Below, in pieces: positions 1-7,930 of a stretch of 43,178 nucleotides of DNA; position 1 is the first letter of the stretch; each line of letters starts with the position of its first letter. Source of the DNA: Lachnospiraceae bacterium (GTDB taxonomy: Bacteria > Bacillota > Clostridia > Lachnospirales > Lachnospiraceae); assembly GCA_017626325.1 (NCBI GenBank), contig JAGAIZ010000023.1, positions 1-43,178 on the forward strand, given 5' to 3'. The notes under the pieces were generated by a model. It was not told the origin of the DNA and did no database searches. It worked only from the letters and a program-made list of their open reading frames with translations. The position numbers were made by a program, and so were the translations under genes.

Positions 1-140
1 ATAGCCAAGCTAGGATATACATCCATGCTTGACCATTATCTAATGGTTTGTGAAAACTAAGGAACCGCCGTGTACGGAACCGTACGCACGGTGGTGTGAG
101 AGGACGGCTAATCAACTAATGGTTAGCCTCCTACTCGATT
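1..140 (+). mobile_element. Group II intron, 3' end (domains V and VI), truncated by window edge
   Basis: Positions 61-97 fold as a group II intron domain V. Arm 65-72 pairs with 87-94, a two-base CG bulge lies at 85-86, and an upper stem 73-76/81-84 closes a GAAC loop. Positions 105-127 form the domain VI hairpin (GGCTAA with TTAGCC). The sequence CCTACTCGAT at 130-139 is typical of the 3' end of bacterial group II introns, so splicing would occur near 139-140. The intron-encoded reverse transcriptase/maturase would lie to the left, outside the window. The exact splice point is inferred. The element would be transcribed towards the LytTR regulator gene. Confidence 0.85.
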
Positions 141-263
141 ACAGATTTGGAGGCAGAGAATGTGTCGGTAAATTCAGGCGATATTAATGTAAAATTTCGC
201 GCCCATTTTATGGTAATTCGCACCATAAAATCAGAAAGGAACTTTCATTTGCCGATAAAATAA
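141..263 (+). pseudogene. 3' exon fragment of an intron-interrupted gene
   Basis: Directly after the inferred intron end, a frame stays open for 40 codons to a TAA at 261-263. Its start reads TDLEAENVSVNSGDINVKF, which resembles the repeating SGDI pattern of DUF4097-type beta-repeat proteins. The similarity is short, so the family is a guess. The part after residue 20 runs through an inverted repeat (206-230) and no longer looks like a conserved protein, so the exon may itself be truncated. There is no start codon with a ribosome binding site; the fragment would only be translated from the exon upstream of the intron. Confidence 0.35.
206..230. repeat. Inverted repeat, 9-bp arms
   Basis: TTTTATGGT (206-214) and ACCATAAAA (222-230) are perfect inverted repeats around a 7-base loop. 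No T-run follows, so it is not an obvious terminator. It lies between the intron/exon fragment and the LytTR response regulator and could be an operator or the remnant of an insertion-sequence end. A 9-base direct repeat TCAGAAAGG occurs at 231-239 and 291-299. Function unknown. Confidence 0.5.
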
Positions 264-310
264 GTGCGTGGTTTATGCCGCTTAAAAAGGTCAGAAAGGT
301 TTGAGTAGGA

Positions 311-1036
311 ATGAAGATTGCAGTTGTAGATGATGACAGAGCGATTTGTGAAGCGATTGCCCGATTGATAAAGAAACAAGAGCCGGAAGCAGAGGTGTGT
401 CAGTTTTCATCAGGAAAAGAGCTGTTAGAGACAAAGGAAAACTTTGCAATTTATTTTCTGGATATTGCAATGGAAGAAATGTCCGGTTTAGAGCTTGCAA
501 GGAAACTCAGACAGGAGCAGGAAAAACAGGAAATATCAAAAAGCATTCTCATTTTCATCACAGGTTATCGGGAATACATGGAGGAAGCGTTTGATGTAAA
601 TGCTTTTCATTATCTGGTAAAACCGATTGATGAGGGTAAGTTTTCCGGGGTTTTTTATCGTGCAAGGAAAGAAGCGGCTGCTTTAGAAGAACAGAGTAAC
701 AAGTACATTATAGTAAAAAGTTCCGGTGTACAGCAGAAAATATTCCTGAAAGACATTTATTACATTGAGAGCAGCAATAAAAAAGTCATTTATCACACAA
801 AAGACGGCAGGCTCGAAGCTTATGGAAAAATGGAAGAATTGGAAAATGAACTGGGAAATTCCTTCTATCGGTGTCATAGATGTTATCTTGTGAATATGGA
901 AAAAATCTCTGCGTACAGCACAGACATGATTCAGGTAACAGGCGGGGATAAGCTGATTCTGGCGGGGAGGAGATATGCTGATTTTATTAAACACTATATG
1001 AGATATGCAAAGGATGGTGGAATTGTTAATGTTTGA
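311..1036 (+). CDS. LytTR-family response regulator (AgrA-like)
   Basis: This 241-residue protein is a two-component response regulator. The N-terminal receiver domain (about 1-120) starts MKIAVVDDD, the acidic pocket, and has the phospho-acceptor Asp51 in YFLDIAMEEMSG and a conserved Lys in YLVKPID. The C-terminal LytTR DNA-binding domain (about 140-237) shows the family pattern IYYIESSNKKV and FYRCHRCYLVN. It is translated just before, and overlaps by 8 bases, an AgrC-like sensor kinase, so the two form one signalling unit. Proteins of this type bind pairs of 9-10 bp direct repeats. No clear pair was found in front of the downstream genes. The ribosome binding site is weak (AAAGG at 294-298, GTAGGA next to the ATG). 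Confidence 0.92.
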   Translation: MKIAVVDDDRAICEAIARLIKKQEPEAEVCQFSSGKELLETKENFAIYFLDIAMEEMSGLELARKLRQEQEKQEISKSILIFITGYREYMEEAFDVNAFHYLVKPIDEGKFSGVFYRARKEAAALEEQSNKYIIVKSSGVQQKIFLKDIYYIESSNKKVIYHTKDGRLEAYGKMEELENELGNSFYRCHRCYLVNMEKISAYSTDMIQVTGGDKLILAGRRYADFIKHYMRYAKDGGIVNV

Positions 1037-2474
1037 AATGACGTTGCTTTCATTTTCTATTCACCTGATCAACAGTATTTTCGGCGGTATATATACGGGA
1101 AGTTTTTTAAAGAAAAAGTACAGGAAAAAAATAACTTTAGTAATATGGATTGTCATATATCTTTTAAGCCAGATTGCCATATTTGAAATAGCAGGCAGTA
1201 AATATCAAATCAATGATATTATTGGGGTAGTTGTTAATATCTGCATTTTGTTTTTCCTGCAACTATTATTATTTAGCCAAGATCCGTCAAAACAGGTATT
1301 TGTTATTTTCAGTTTTATGGCAGGAAAAGAGATTGTGAAATATATTGTCAGTGTGGCGTGCATTGCCTTCAATGAATTATGGAATAAACTTTTGGATTTT
1401 CTGCTGAAAGAGGAAATAATAGACACTCTGGAAAAGGCTCGTATTTCGGTGAATATTTATACGATTGTGATGTCAGTGATAAATGCCTTGCTTTATACAT
1501 TGTTATTAGGAATATATTTACGGCTGATTAGCAGAAAGTTCGTGAGAAAAGATTATCAATTACAAACACATGAAAATGTTTTTCTGATATTGCCAAGCAT
1601 TGCAGCATTGTGTATTTCAATAACGATAAAAATGATGGTAGTGACTGTTGAAAATGGAATGACCGTGTTTATTTATGAAACAGTTCCGGCAACGGGGTTT
1701 TGGATTCCTGTAATCTGTTTTCTGCTGCTTTCCACGATAGTGGCTAATGTGATTTTATTTCAGAAGTTGGTACAGAACAATGACGAAACAAGAAAACGTA
1801 TGATATTGGAGAACCAAGTACAGCAGATGCAGAGGGAAATTACCGAGGTGCAGGATATTTATACGGATATGAGGGGGCTTCGGCATGACATGAGAAGCCA
1901 TTTGTCAAATATTTCATTGTATGTAAAAACTATAATCGGTATAGACAGTGAAGAATTGAAAAGCTATATCGGGAAAATGGAAGAAACGGTTAGCAGGCTG
2001 GATTTCATTTATCAGACAGGCAATCCGATTACGGATATTATCATTCATCAGAAAAGTCAGGAAGCGCAGAAAAAGAAGATTCCATTTGACGTTGATTTTA
2101 TCTTTCCGTCAAAACAGAAAATAGATGCTTATGATATAGGTGTTGTTTTGGATAACGCACTGGAGAATGCCATAGAGGCGTGCTGCAAGGTGGAGGGGGA
2201 AAAAAGTATTTATTTGCATTCTTTTGTAAAGGGCAATTTATTTTTCATAGAGATTGAAAACAGCTATTCGGAAAACGTTGTGTTTGATGAGGAAACCGGA
2301 TTGCCGGTAAGTCATAAGAAGGACGGGAAGTTACATGGACTTGGCATTTCCAATATCCAAAGATGCGCAAAGAAGTATATGGGCGATATTGATATTGCGC
2401 TTAGCGATACAGGTAAAAAAAAGAAATTTAATCTTACCATTATGATGTATGGGAAGATTTCGCACCCAAAATGA
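1029..2474 (+). CDS. GHKL sensor histidine kinase (AgrC-like)
   Basis: The 481-residue protein has a hydrophobic N-terminal half with about six membrane segments (to about residue 240), a short coiled region, the phospho-acceptor motif RHDMRSH (His286) and a GHKL ATPase domain with the N-box DNALENAIEAC and the G-box LHGLGISN. This is the architecture of AgrC-type kinases that sense peptides outside the cell. The start at 1029 is preferred because AAGGATGGTGG (1010-1020) lies 8 bases upstream. An in-frame ATG at 1005 has no such site. The gene overlaps the stop of the response regulator by 8 bases. No agrD/agrB-like peptide or processing gene is visible in the window, so the ligand is unknown. 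Confidence 0.9.
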   Translation: MFEMTLLSFSIHLINSIFGGIYTGSFLKKKYRKKITLVIWIVIYLLSQIAIFEIAGSKYQINDIIGVVVNICILFFLQLLLFSQDPSKQVFVIFSFMAGKEIVKYIVSVACIAFNELWNKLLDFLLKEEIIDTLEKARISVNIYTIVMSVINALLYTLLLGIYLRLISRKFVRKDYQLQTHENVFLILPSIAALCISITIKMMVVTVENGMTVFIYETVPATGFWIPVICFLLLSTIVANVILFQKLVQNNDETRKRMILENQVQQMQREITEVQDIYTDMRGLRHDMRSHLSNISLYVKTIIGIDSEELKSYIGKMEETVSRLDFIYQTGNPITDIIIHQKSQEAQKKKIPFDVDFIFPSKQKIDAYDIGVVLDNALENAIEACCKVEGEKSIYLHSFVKGNLFFIEIENSYSENVVFDEETGLPVSHKKDGKLHGLGISNIQRCAKKYMGDIDIALSDTGKKKKFNLTIMMYGKISHPK

Positions 2475-2569
2475 AATAGTTCGCTCCTTTTGGATGAAGT
2501 CACAACTTGAAAAATTCGATAAACAAAATAGAAAACGCAATCTATAGTAGGAAGGAAAAGGTGATACAT

Positions 2570-3628
2570 ATGTCTATGGAGATTCATAATACTTATTGCA
2601 ATTATGCAGGCAGTTACACGAATCAGACAAAGGAAAGTGATGCTCCAAAATACACTAACGTGCGGGATTATAAAAATTATTTGATGGATAAGTTTGAATG
2701 TATGAAGAGCAAGGATTATTCTGTTTCAAAGCAGACAGAGGCAGGAATGCGCCAAAAAGCAATACAGATATTGCTTGGAGCAGGAAATAATAAAGAACAG
2801 GACAGCTTAAGTATTTCTGATACTGCCCGGAGTTTTTCAAAGGAATCCATAGCTGCACTGATAGACAAAAGTGCGAATATTTCCACAAGTGAATTGGCTT
2901 ATTATTTTGCAAACTATAATAATTCAGGCGCTATTTTGGATGCAATCAATTTTGGGGAGAATGTTTCCTGCGGATATAATTCTGATTTTCAGGAGTATGG
3001 TGTGATTTCTTTTGATTATAATGGAAGCAGTCAGGTAGTGCCTGATTATGCAGTACCGAAAATCAATACAAGCACGCTGTCAGGCATTTGCGCTTTAAAT
3101 AATTCTCTGGTACTAAGCAATAAAAGCTATTATTCCTGGACAACATCAAGCGGCAGCAGATACACATGGACTGTCAATAATGGAAGAATCGGATGGGCAG
3201 CTTCGGAATCGCTGCTTGCAGAGAATACAAATCATAAAGGAACAAATTATAAGTGGGAAATGCGCAAAGCAAGTAATATCTTGTCTGATCTGGCACAGGG
3301 AAAGAGCGTGTGGGGCTATCTCTACAGCAAAGAGGAGGTACTATCAGTCTGTGAGAAAGTCGGGATTTCTCCGGGTTTCTTTTCCATAGATGCGGGAGCC
3401 GGAAAACATACTTATATACTACAGGAATCTGGTGAGGTCACAAATGTTGACGCAAAAATAAAGCAGTTAAACGATATAAACTGGATAGAAATCGGATATA
3501 AAGAAGGAGATACTTTTTCTGTCTATGGCAAAGAGTATGTCATTGACAGCAGCGGGCATATCAATGTTTCGGCAGAAGATGAATTCACATCGACGGAAAT
3601 TAAATATCCAAGCCGTTCAATACAATAG
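2570..3628 (+). CDS. Hypothetical protein with NVxDYxxYLxxK motif (related to next gene)
   Basis: The product of 352 residues has no signal peptide and no membrane segment. Near its N-terminus it carries YTNVRDYKNYLMDKFECM, which matches YNNVNDYSKYLQGKYSYM in the next gene, so the two share a domain start. The middle is rich in Asn, Ser, Tyr and Trp (for example YYSWTTSSGSRYTWTVNNGR) and looks like a beta-rich globular protein. The start at 2570 is chosen because GGAAGGAAAAGGTGA lies directly upstream; the open frame extends back to 2507 without a ribosome binding site. A second ATG at 2576 is possible. A weak promoter TTGAAA-N16-TAGAAA may lie at 2507-2534. Its position behind the AgrCA-like pair suggests regulation by it. 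DUF3879 and DUF6033 are the nearest families I can recall, without certainty. Confidence 0.7.
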   Translation: MSMEIHNTYCNYAGSYTNQTKESDAPKYTNVRDYKNYLMDKFECMKSKDYSVSKQTEAGMRQKAIQILLGAGNNKEQDSLSISDTARSFSKESIAALIDKSANISTSELAYYFANYNNSGAILDAINFGENVSCGYNSDFQEYGVISFDYNGSSQVVPDYAVPKINTSTLSGICALNNSLVLSNKSYYSWTTSSGSRYTWTVNNGRIGWAASESLLAENTNHKGTNYKWEMRKASNILSDLAQGKSVWGYLYSKEEVLSVCEKVGISPGFFSIDAGAGKHTYILQESGEVTNVDAKIKQLNDINWIEIGYKEGDTFSVYGKEYVIDSSGHINVSAEDEFTSTEIKYPSRSIQ

Positions 3629-3704
3629 AATTTAAGAGATTATTGATTATTTGGATGACAAAATTTAAAAGTTTTTTAGGCAATACAATATGGGAGGTAA
3701 GATT

Positions 3705-4475
3705 ATGGCAATCACAGATATCAATAACAACGGTTACACATCATATTATGCTACAAGTTACACGAAAACTGTTAAAAAAACAGATTGCGAAAAAGATAGT
3801 GCAGGCACAAAAGAAAGCAACGTGACAACAAGTACGGTGGAATTAAAAACATCAACCGCCGGTGTAACCAGAACAGAGCAGATTAAGACGGGCTATAATA
3901 ATGTAAACGATTACTCCAAGTATTTGCAGGGCAAATACAGCTATATGAACACAGGGACAACTTCTATGCAGGGCGTTCCGACAACGGTATCCGTTTCAAG
4001 TGCATTTTTGCAGAAGTGTATGAATGACCCGGAAAAAGCAAAATATTTGGAGGAAAATTTAGCGGCAATTCCGGATTGTGTTAAGTCGCTTGTCAATTTT
4101 ACAAAAACTATGCCAGGGAGTCCGGTTTGTACATATGCCACATATATCATTGGAGATGATGGGAACATCACTATCATGAGTGGCTGTACCAATGACCCGG
4201 ATGGAAAAATAGCAAGAGAAAATGCGGAGAGGAAAGCAAAGGAGAAAAAAGAAGCTGAAGAAAAGCTGGAAAAGAAACGGGTTGAGAAAAAAGCAGAAGA
4301 ACAAAAGGCAATTGAGCGAAGAAGGGCAGAAAAGGCAGGGAAACCCCAAAATGAGTATTCTATAACAATGCAGGGAACAGATGTAAAAAGTATGACACAG
4401 AGTATTGTAAGTAAATGGAGTTTCTCGAATACGGTTGGAGCGGCTTCGTTGTCAAGCTATGATGTTAAGGCATAA
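3705..4475 (+). CDS. DUF6033-like protein with charged coiled-coil region
   Basis: The 256-residue product has no signal peptide. Residues about 68-90 hold the motif YNNVNDYSKYLQGKYSYM shared with the preceding gene, followed by VSVSSAFLQKCMNDPEKAKYLEENL. Residues about 170-215 are a highly charged Lys/Glu helix (AERKAKEKKEAEEKLEKKRV), probably a coiled coil, and the chain ends SSLxSYDVKA-like (LSSYDVKA). This layout agrees with what I recall of DUF6033 proteins from Lachnospiraceae, whose function is unknown. The start is set by GGGAGGTAA at 3692-3700. It lies 76 bases after the preceding gene and is followed by a terminator at 4597-4630, so the two probably form one unit. Confidence 0.75.
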   Translation: MAITDINNNGYTSYYATSYTKTVKKTDCEKDSAGTKESNVTTSTVELKTSTAGVTRTEQIKTGYNNVNDYSKYLQGKYSYMNTGTTSMQGVPTTVSVSSAFLQKCMNDPEKAKYLEENLAAIPDCVKSLVNFTKTMPGSPVCTYATYIIGDDGNITIMSGCTNDPDGKIARENAERKAKEKKEAEEKLEKKRVEKKAEEQKAIERRRAEKAGKPQNEYSITMQGTDVKSMTQSIVSKWSFSNTVGAASLSSYDVKA

Positions 4476-4622
4476 ACGGGAACTGCAAAAAGTATATAAG
4501 GCAGAAATTTCCGGGTGTATGCCATCCAAAATTTCCGTTTCGGCGTCCTCCTGCAAATTTCCATATTCTTCTGTCTGCCTGATTTCGGCCAGATCGGCCC
4601 CGCATATTTCATTGCGGGGCAT
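4452..4622 (-). CDS. Possible small ORF (56 residues), uncertain
   Basis: This minus-strand frame starts MPRNEICGADLAEIRQ and is preceded by GGAGACAAAAGAGA, a plausible ribosome binding site. The N-terminal 40 residues have an acidic, protein-like composition, but the last 15 (rich in Cys, Leu, Ser) run antisense into the end of the DUF6033-like gene. It also spans the terminator hairpin at 4597-4620. It could be a fragment of an older gene or chance. No family recognised. The rest of the 4476-4786 interval holds only the terminator. Confidence 0.2.
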   Translation of the reverse strand: MPRNEICGADLAEIRQTEEYGNLQEDAETEILDGIHPEISALYTFCSSRLCLNIIA

Positions 4623-4630
4623 TCTCTTTT
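4597..4630 (+). terminator. Rho-independent terminator after the DUF6033-like gene
   Basis: GCCCCGCA (4597-4604) pairs perfectly with TGCGGGGC (4613-4620) around an 8-base loop and is followed by ATTCTCTTTT. It would end plus-strand transcription from the two motif-protein genes, 121 bases after their stop. The T-tract is interrupted, so strength is uncertain. Confidence 0.7.
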
Positions 4631-4786
4631 GTCTCCTGCTGTTTATTTCTTACCGTATACACCAACCGAGTACCGCCGCCTTTCAGCCGCTCTATATGTT
4701 TAAGCTGGAAGAGTGCCGGTTTGGCAGGAGGAATCAGTACCGATTTGCTCCCTGTATTGTTCAGGTGTCACAGAAACCTGGAAAGC

Positions 4787-5682
4787 TTACATACATTCCA
4801 TCAGAATCTGATAAATTTCCTCCCGGTCAAGTTCACGGGGGCCTGTTTTGATAATGTTGCAGGTATCCGCAACCTGCCGCAGCACGTCCGGCGTGATTTC
4901 TACCGTGGATTTCAATTGGCACATCCTGGCAGGAAGTCCGCATTCTTTGATGAAGCTTTCCAGAGCATCCATGCCAGCCTCGGCAGTATCTGCATCAAAA
5001 ACCACTTTTGCAAGCCGGGTAAATTTCTCCGGCGCGTCTTTTACGATATGGCGGTAATAGGCAGGATGGATCACCGCAAGCCCCTGCCCGTGGTTACAAT
5101 CCGTATATGCGCCCAACTGATGCTCGATCTGATGCGCCTGAAAATCAGTCAGGCGGCCGCATTTCAGAATTCCGTTCTCCGCCATGGCAGAATCCCACAT
5201 CAGATTGCTTCTGGCCTGACGATCATCTATATTTTACAGCAGACGCCGCATATTGACTACCGTGTTGCGCATGATAGCCAGCGCCACATCATCTGACACA
5301 TTATCTTCATCGGAGGAGCCAAGGTAGGTTTCCATTGCATGGCTCAGTGTATCAAAAGCGCCGGAAAGTACCTTGCAGCAGTCGATGACACTGCCGCCGC
5401 CAGAATGAAGTCTACATGATATTTGCGGGCTAATGCTGTGCCTTCCTGTACTTTGGTATAGGTGGGATTGGACATGATGCCGCAAAAATCTATCACCTTT
5501 TTGCCGGCTTGTTCAAGCAAGCCTTTTATTTCATCATAAATACCGTTCTTTTTGATAGAACCTCCGCCGAAGGCAAGTATGACTGTTTCGCCAACCCTGT
5601 CAAGCTCGGCGCCGAAAGCCTGCGCTGCGCTTCCTTCTCCAAAATAAACCTTTGTGGAATAAGAAAATGTAAATTTATCCAT
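4787..5682 (-). pseudogene. Iron-containing (NADPH-dependent butanol-type) alcohol dehydrogenase, degenerate
   Basis: The intact start MDKFTFSYSTKVYFGEG, the nucleotide-binding run VILAFGGGSIKKNG and later blocks FDTLSHAMETYLGS and HQIEHQLGAYTDCNHGQGLA identify a BDH/YqhD-type Fe-alcohol dehydrogenase, which would reduce aldehydes with NAD(P)H. Three lesions are visible. A frameshift falls at the GGGSVIDCC block near 5395-5415, where about seven bases seem missing. An internal deletion joins DCCKV directly to LSGAFDTLSH, removing roughly 75-85 residues that normally hold substrate and metal positions. An in-frame TAA follows MRRLL at 5234-5236, probably from a Lys AAA codon. The ribosome binding site GGAGG before 5682 is intact. 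No active enzyme is expected. Confidence 0.9.
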
Positions 5683-5829
5683 TGTTAAATCCTCCGGTCA
5701 ATTTCATGTTGTAACGTGTTGGTTGGAACCGTGCAGCAACAGTTACTTTTCCATTTTCCCGGTTATTACCAACGCCCAGATTTCCCGCTGTATGCCCGCG
5801 AAGCTGGTTTTCAAAGCCGTGTAAAATCC

Positions 5830-6447
5830 TTATCTCGTAAAATTGGTTAAGACCTTTTCATTGACTGGATGTATCAGTCCATTTTCTTTTCCGATGGCGA
5901 TACATTTGAGCAGCCATGCCATGTTCCTGCCGATGTTATACATCGTCATAAGCCCTTCTTTATCCTCAGTCACTTCCTCAGGCTGTGCGCCATAGACGTG
6001 ATTCCAATAAGTAGAAGACACTACCGGCATGGAACAAATTGTAAAGTATTTGTTGATCACGTCGAAAGAGGCTGTAGTTCCGGCCCGTCTTGCGGACAGG
6101 ACTGCCGCCGCAGGCTTAAACTGAAATGCCGCGCCGCCGGAATAGAAGGCCCTGTCCATAAAGGTTAACAGCCTGCCGCTCGGATGGGCGAAATAAACCG
6201 GAGAACCAAATACAAAGCCGTCTGCGGTTTTTGCCTTTTCCACAAACTCATTTACACTGTCATGGAATACACAGCATCCGGTCTCTTTGCATTTGCGGCA
6301 GGCGATGCAGTCCGGCAGCGCCTCATTCCCGATAAAAAATTGTTCCGTTTCGATTCCTTCTTCCTTCAAGGCACGTTCCACCTCGCACAGCGCGGCATTG
6401 GTACAGCCGTCCATGCGGGAGCTGCCGTTTACGAGTAACACTTTCAT
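5830..6447 (-). CDS. Flavodoxin-fold NAD(P)H-dependent oxidoreductase (iron-sulfur flavoprotein type)
   Basis: The 205-residue protein begins MKVLLVNGSSRMDGCTN, the FMN phosphate-binding loop of NADPH-dependent FMN reductases. It continues with a Cys cluster CIACRKCKETGCC (about 49-61), typical of iron-sulfur flavoproteins, and FGSPVYFAHPSGRLLTFMDR, which contacts the flavin. It probably transfers electrons between NAD(P)H and small acceptors in the cytoplasm; the substrate is unknown. The ribosome binding site AAGGAGTG lies upstream of 6447. It is divergent from a MerR regulator, and the promoter at 6528-6558 has the long spacer that such regulators activate, so induction by MerR is likely. 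Confidence 0.88.
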   Translation of the reverse strand: MKVLLVNGSSRMDGCTNAALCEVERALKEEGIETEQFFIGNEALPDCIACRKCKETGCCVFHDSVNEFVEKAKTADGFVFGSPVYFAHPSGRLLTFMDRAFYSGGAAFQFKPAAAVLSARRAGTTASFDVINKYFTICSMPVVSSTYWNHVYGAQPEEVTEDKEGLMTMYNIGRNMAWLLKCIAIGKENGLIHPVNEKVLTNFTR

Positions 6448-6527
6448 ATGCTTTCTTCACTCCTTACCCTTGTATTTTTATATGTTTTGTGCTATAGTGC
6501 GTTTGCTTGAACCGCTTGTTATAATCG

Positions 6528-6558
6528 ATTATAGTTTACGGTAGCTACTACCGGTCAA
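6528..6558 (-). promoter_or_regulatory. MerR-type promoter with 19-bp spacer and central palindrome
   Basis: On the minus strand the -35 TTGACC (6558-6553) and the -10 TATAAT (6533-6528) are separated by 19 bases rather than 17. A palindrome GGTAG-TAG-CTACC (6552-6540) fills the spacer. This is the signature of promoters bound and twisted into activity by MerR-family proteins. It drives the flavodoxin-like gene (start 6447), and the divergent gene at 6616 encodes a MerR protein. Confidence 0.85.
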
Positions 6559-6615
6559 TACTTCTTCACGAATTTCTCTATAAATTTTTTGTGAACAGCA
6601 CAGGAGGCAATTACT

Positions 6616-7014
6616 ATGTATACGATGATGCAGGTCTGCCGGGAACTGGACATGACCTATCAGACCTTAAAATATTATTGCAATGAGGGACTGGTTCCGG
6701 GCGTCAAAAGGGACGGGAATAACCGTCGGGTTTTTGATGAGAAGGATGTGAAATGGATCAGGGATCTCACTTGCCTGAAGAAATGCGGCATGAGCATTCT
6801 GGAGATGAAGGAATATCTGGAGTTGTGCCTGCAGGGAGAATCCACTATCATGCAGCGTAAAGAAATGCTGACGAAAAAGCGCGAGGCGCTGCTTGGTTCC
6901 ATCAAAGAATTAGAGGACAGCGTTGCCTATATCGACTGGAAGCAGAATTTCTATAATGAGGTGCTGTCCGGCGCACGTCCGTATGTAAGCAACCTGATTC
7001 GAACAGAAGAGTAG
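6616..7014 (+). CDS. MerR-family transcriptional regulator
   Basis: The 132-residue protein opens with a MerR winged helix-turn-helix (MMQVCRELDMTYQTLKYYCN, then GLVPGVKRDGNNRRVFDEKD) and ends with a dimerisation helix (about 80-115). This organisation is known for MerR regulators such as those answering aldehydes or redox stress. It has no Cys pair for metal binding near the C-terminus, so a metal ligand is unlikely. GGAGG at 6603-6607 sets the start. It is divergent from the flavodoxin-like gene, and the palindrome in the shared region is its likely operator. Neighbouring AraC and DUF3795 genes follow in the same direction. Confidence 0.92.
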   Translation: MYTMMQVCRELDMTYQTLKYYCNEGLVPGVKRDGNNRRVFDEKDVKWIRDLTCLKKCGMSILEMKEYLELCLQGESTIMQRKEMLTKKREALLGSIKELEDSVAYIDWKQNFYNEVLSGARPYVSNLIRTEE

Positions 7015-7027
7015 GAATTTACAGGAA

Positions 7028-7888
7028 ATGAGCAACAGAATAATATATCGGCCGTTGACGGCATCTCCTTTCAAAAGCAGCGCTTCCTATACGGAGCTGA
7101 ATGCGTGTAAAGAGCTGCGCTCTTATGTCAGATGCTATTGGGGAACAGAAAGCCCGCTTATACAGGAGGATGATGTGCCGGAGACGGTTATTCCGGACAC
7201 TTGTGTGGACATTATTTACCACATAGATTATACAGATCATACGGTGACAGGCGGTTTCTGCGGAATAAATGACCGCAGCTTTTGCGCCCACAGCGGCGGG
7301 AGTGCGGGACATAAGACAGCAACATTCGCGATTCGCTTCTATGCATGGAGCGCCTATGCCTTTGCAGAGGATTCCTTCAAAGCTACTTTGAATGGATATT
7401 TCGATGCGGATTCCAGGTTCGCGTGGCTGGATGGCATGTTTCGGCCCGCGTTACCGGAACTGCAAACGCTGCGGGAGAAAGCCGCTTTTGCAGAGCGCCT
7501 GTTACTGCAAAGATTATCCGGTGTAAAGGAGAACATAGTTGTCAATAACACGATACAGAATATTTTAATCAATAAAGGTTCACTGGATATGTCGGCTCTG
7601 GCAAAGGAGTCTTTCGTAAGTACCAGACAATTGGAACGGTTGTTTCATGAGTATGTTGGTATTACACCCAAAAAGCTGAGTAATTTGATACGTTATCAAT
7701 TCCTGTGGAGAGATATTCTGTTTGAACCGGATTTCAGCGTGTTAAATGCTGTTTATAAATACGGATATACCGACCAGTCCCATTTACTGCGTGAATTCAG
7801 GCGATATCATTCTATGGATATCCATAAGGCGCGGGCCGCTGCGTATAATGATGTCGGAAATATACAAGACGGTTTTTCGGGAATATAG
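7028..7888 (+). CDS. AraC-family transcriptional regulator with DUF6597-like sensor domain
   Basis: The 286-residue protein has an N-terminal sensor region (about 1-160) including ELRSYVRCYWG and VIPDTCVDIIYHID, which fits the DUF6597 domain found before AraC helix-turn-helix domains. The C-terminal AraC domain (about 180-270) shows MSALAKESFVSTRQLERLF and GYTDQSHLLREFRRYHSM. Such proteins usually activate nearby genes on ligand binding; the ligand is unknown. It starts 13 bases after the MerR gene and is followed 42 bases later by the DUF3795 gene, which could be its partner in one transcript. Confidence 0.88.
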   Translation: MSNRIIYRPLTASPFKSSASYTELNACKELRSYVRCYWGTESPLIQEDDVPETVIPDTCVDIIYHIDYTDHTVTGGFCGINDRSFCAHSGGSAGHKTATFAIRFYAWSAYAFAEDSFKATLNGYFDADSRFAWLDGMFRPALPELQTLREKAAFAERLLLQRLSGVKENIVVNNTIQNILINKGSLDMSALAKESFVSTRQLERLFHEYVGITPKKLSNLIRYQFLWRDILFEPDFSVLNAVYKYGYTDQSHLLREFRRYHSMDIHKARAAAYNDVGNIQDGFSGI

Positions 7889-7930
7889 TAGAATACTTCT
7901 AAATTTTGACAGGCACAGGAGGGCTGAGGA

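Noticed and set aside
206-230. Inverted repeat as a terminator
   Set aside because: No T-run follows on either strand and the arms are AT-rich.
4787-5682. Three separate small genes
   Set aside because: All fragments match successive parts of one Fe-alcohol dehydrogenase, and the later pieces lack ribosome binding sites, so one pseudogene is the better description.
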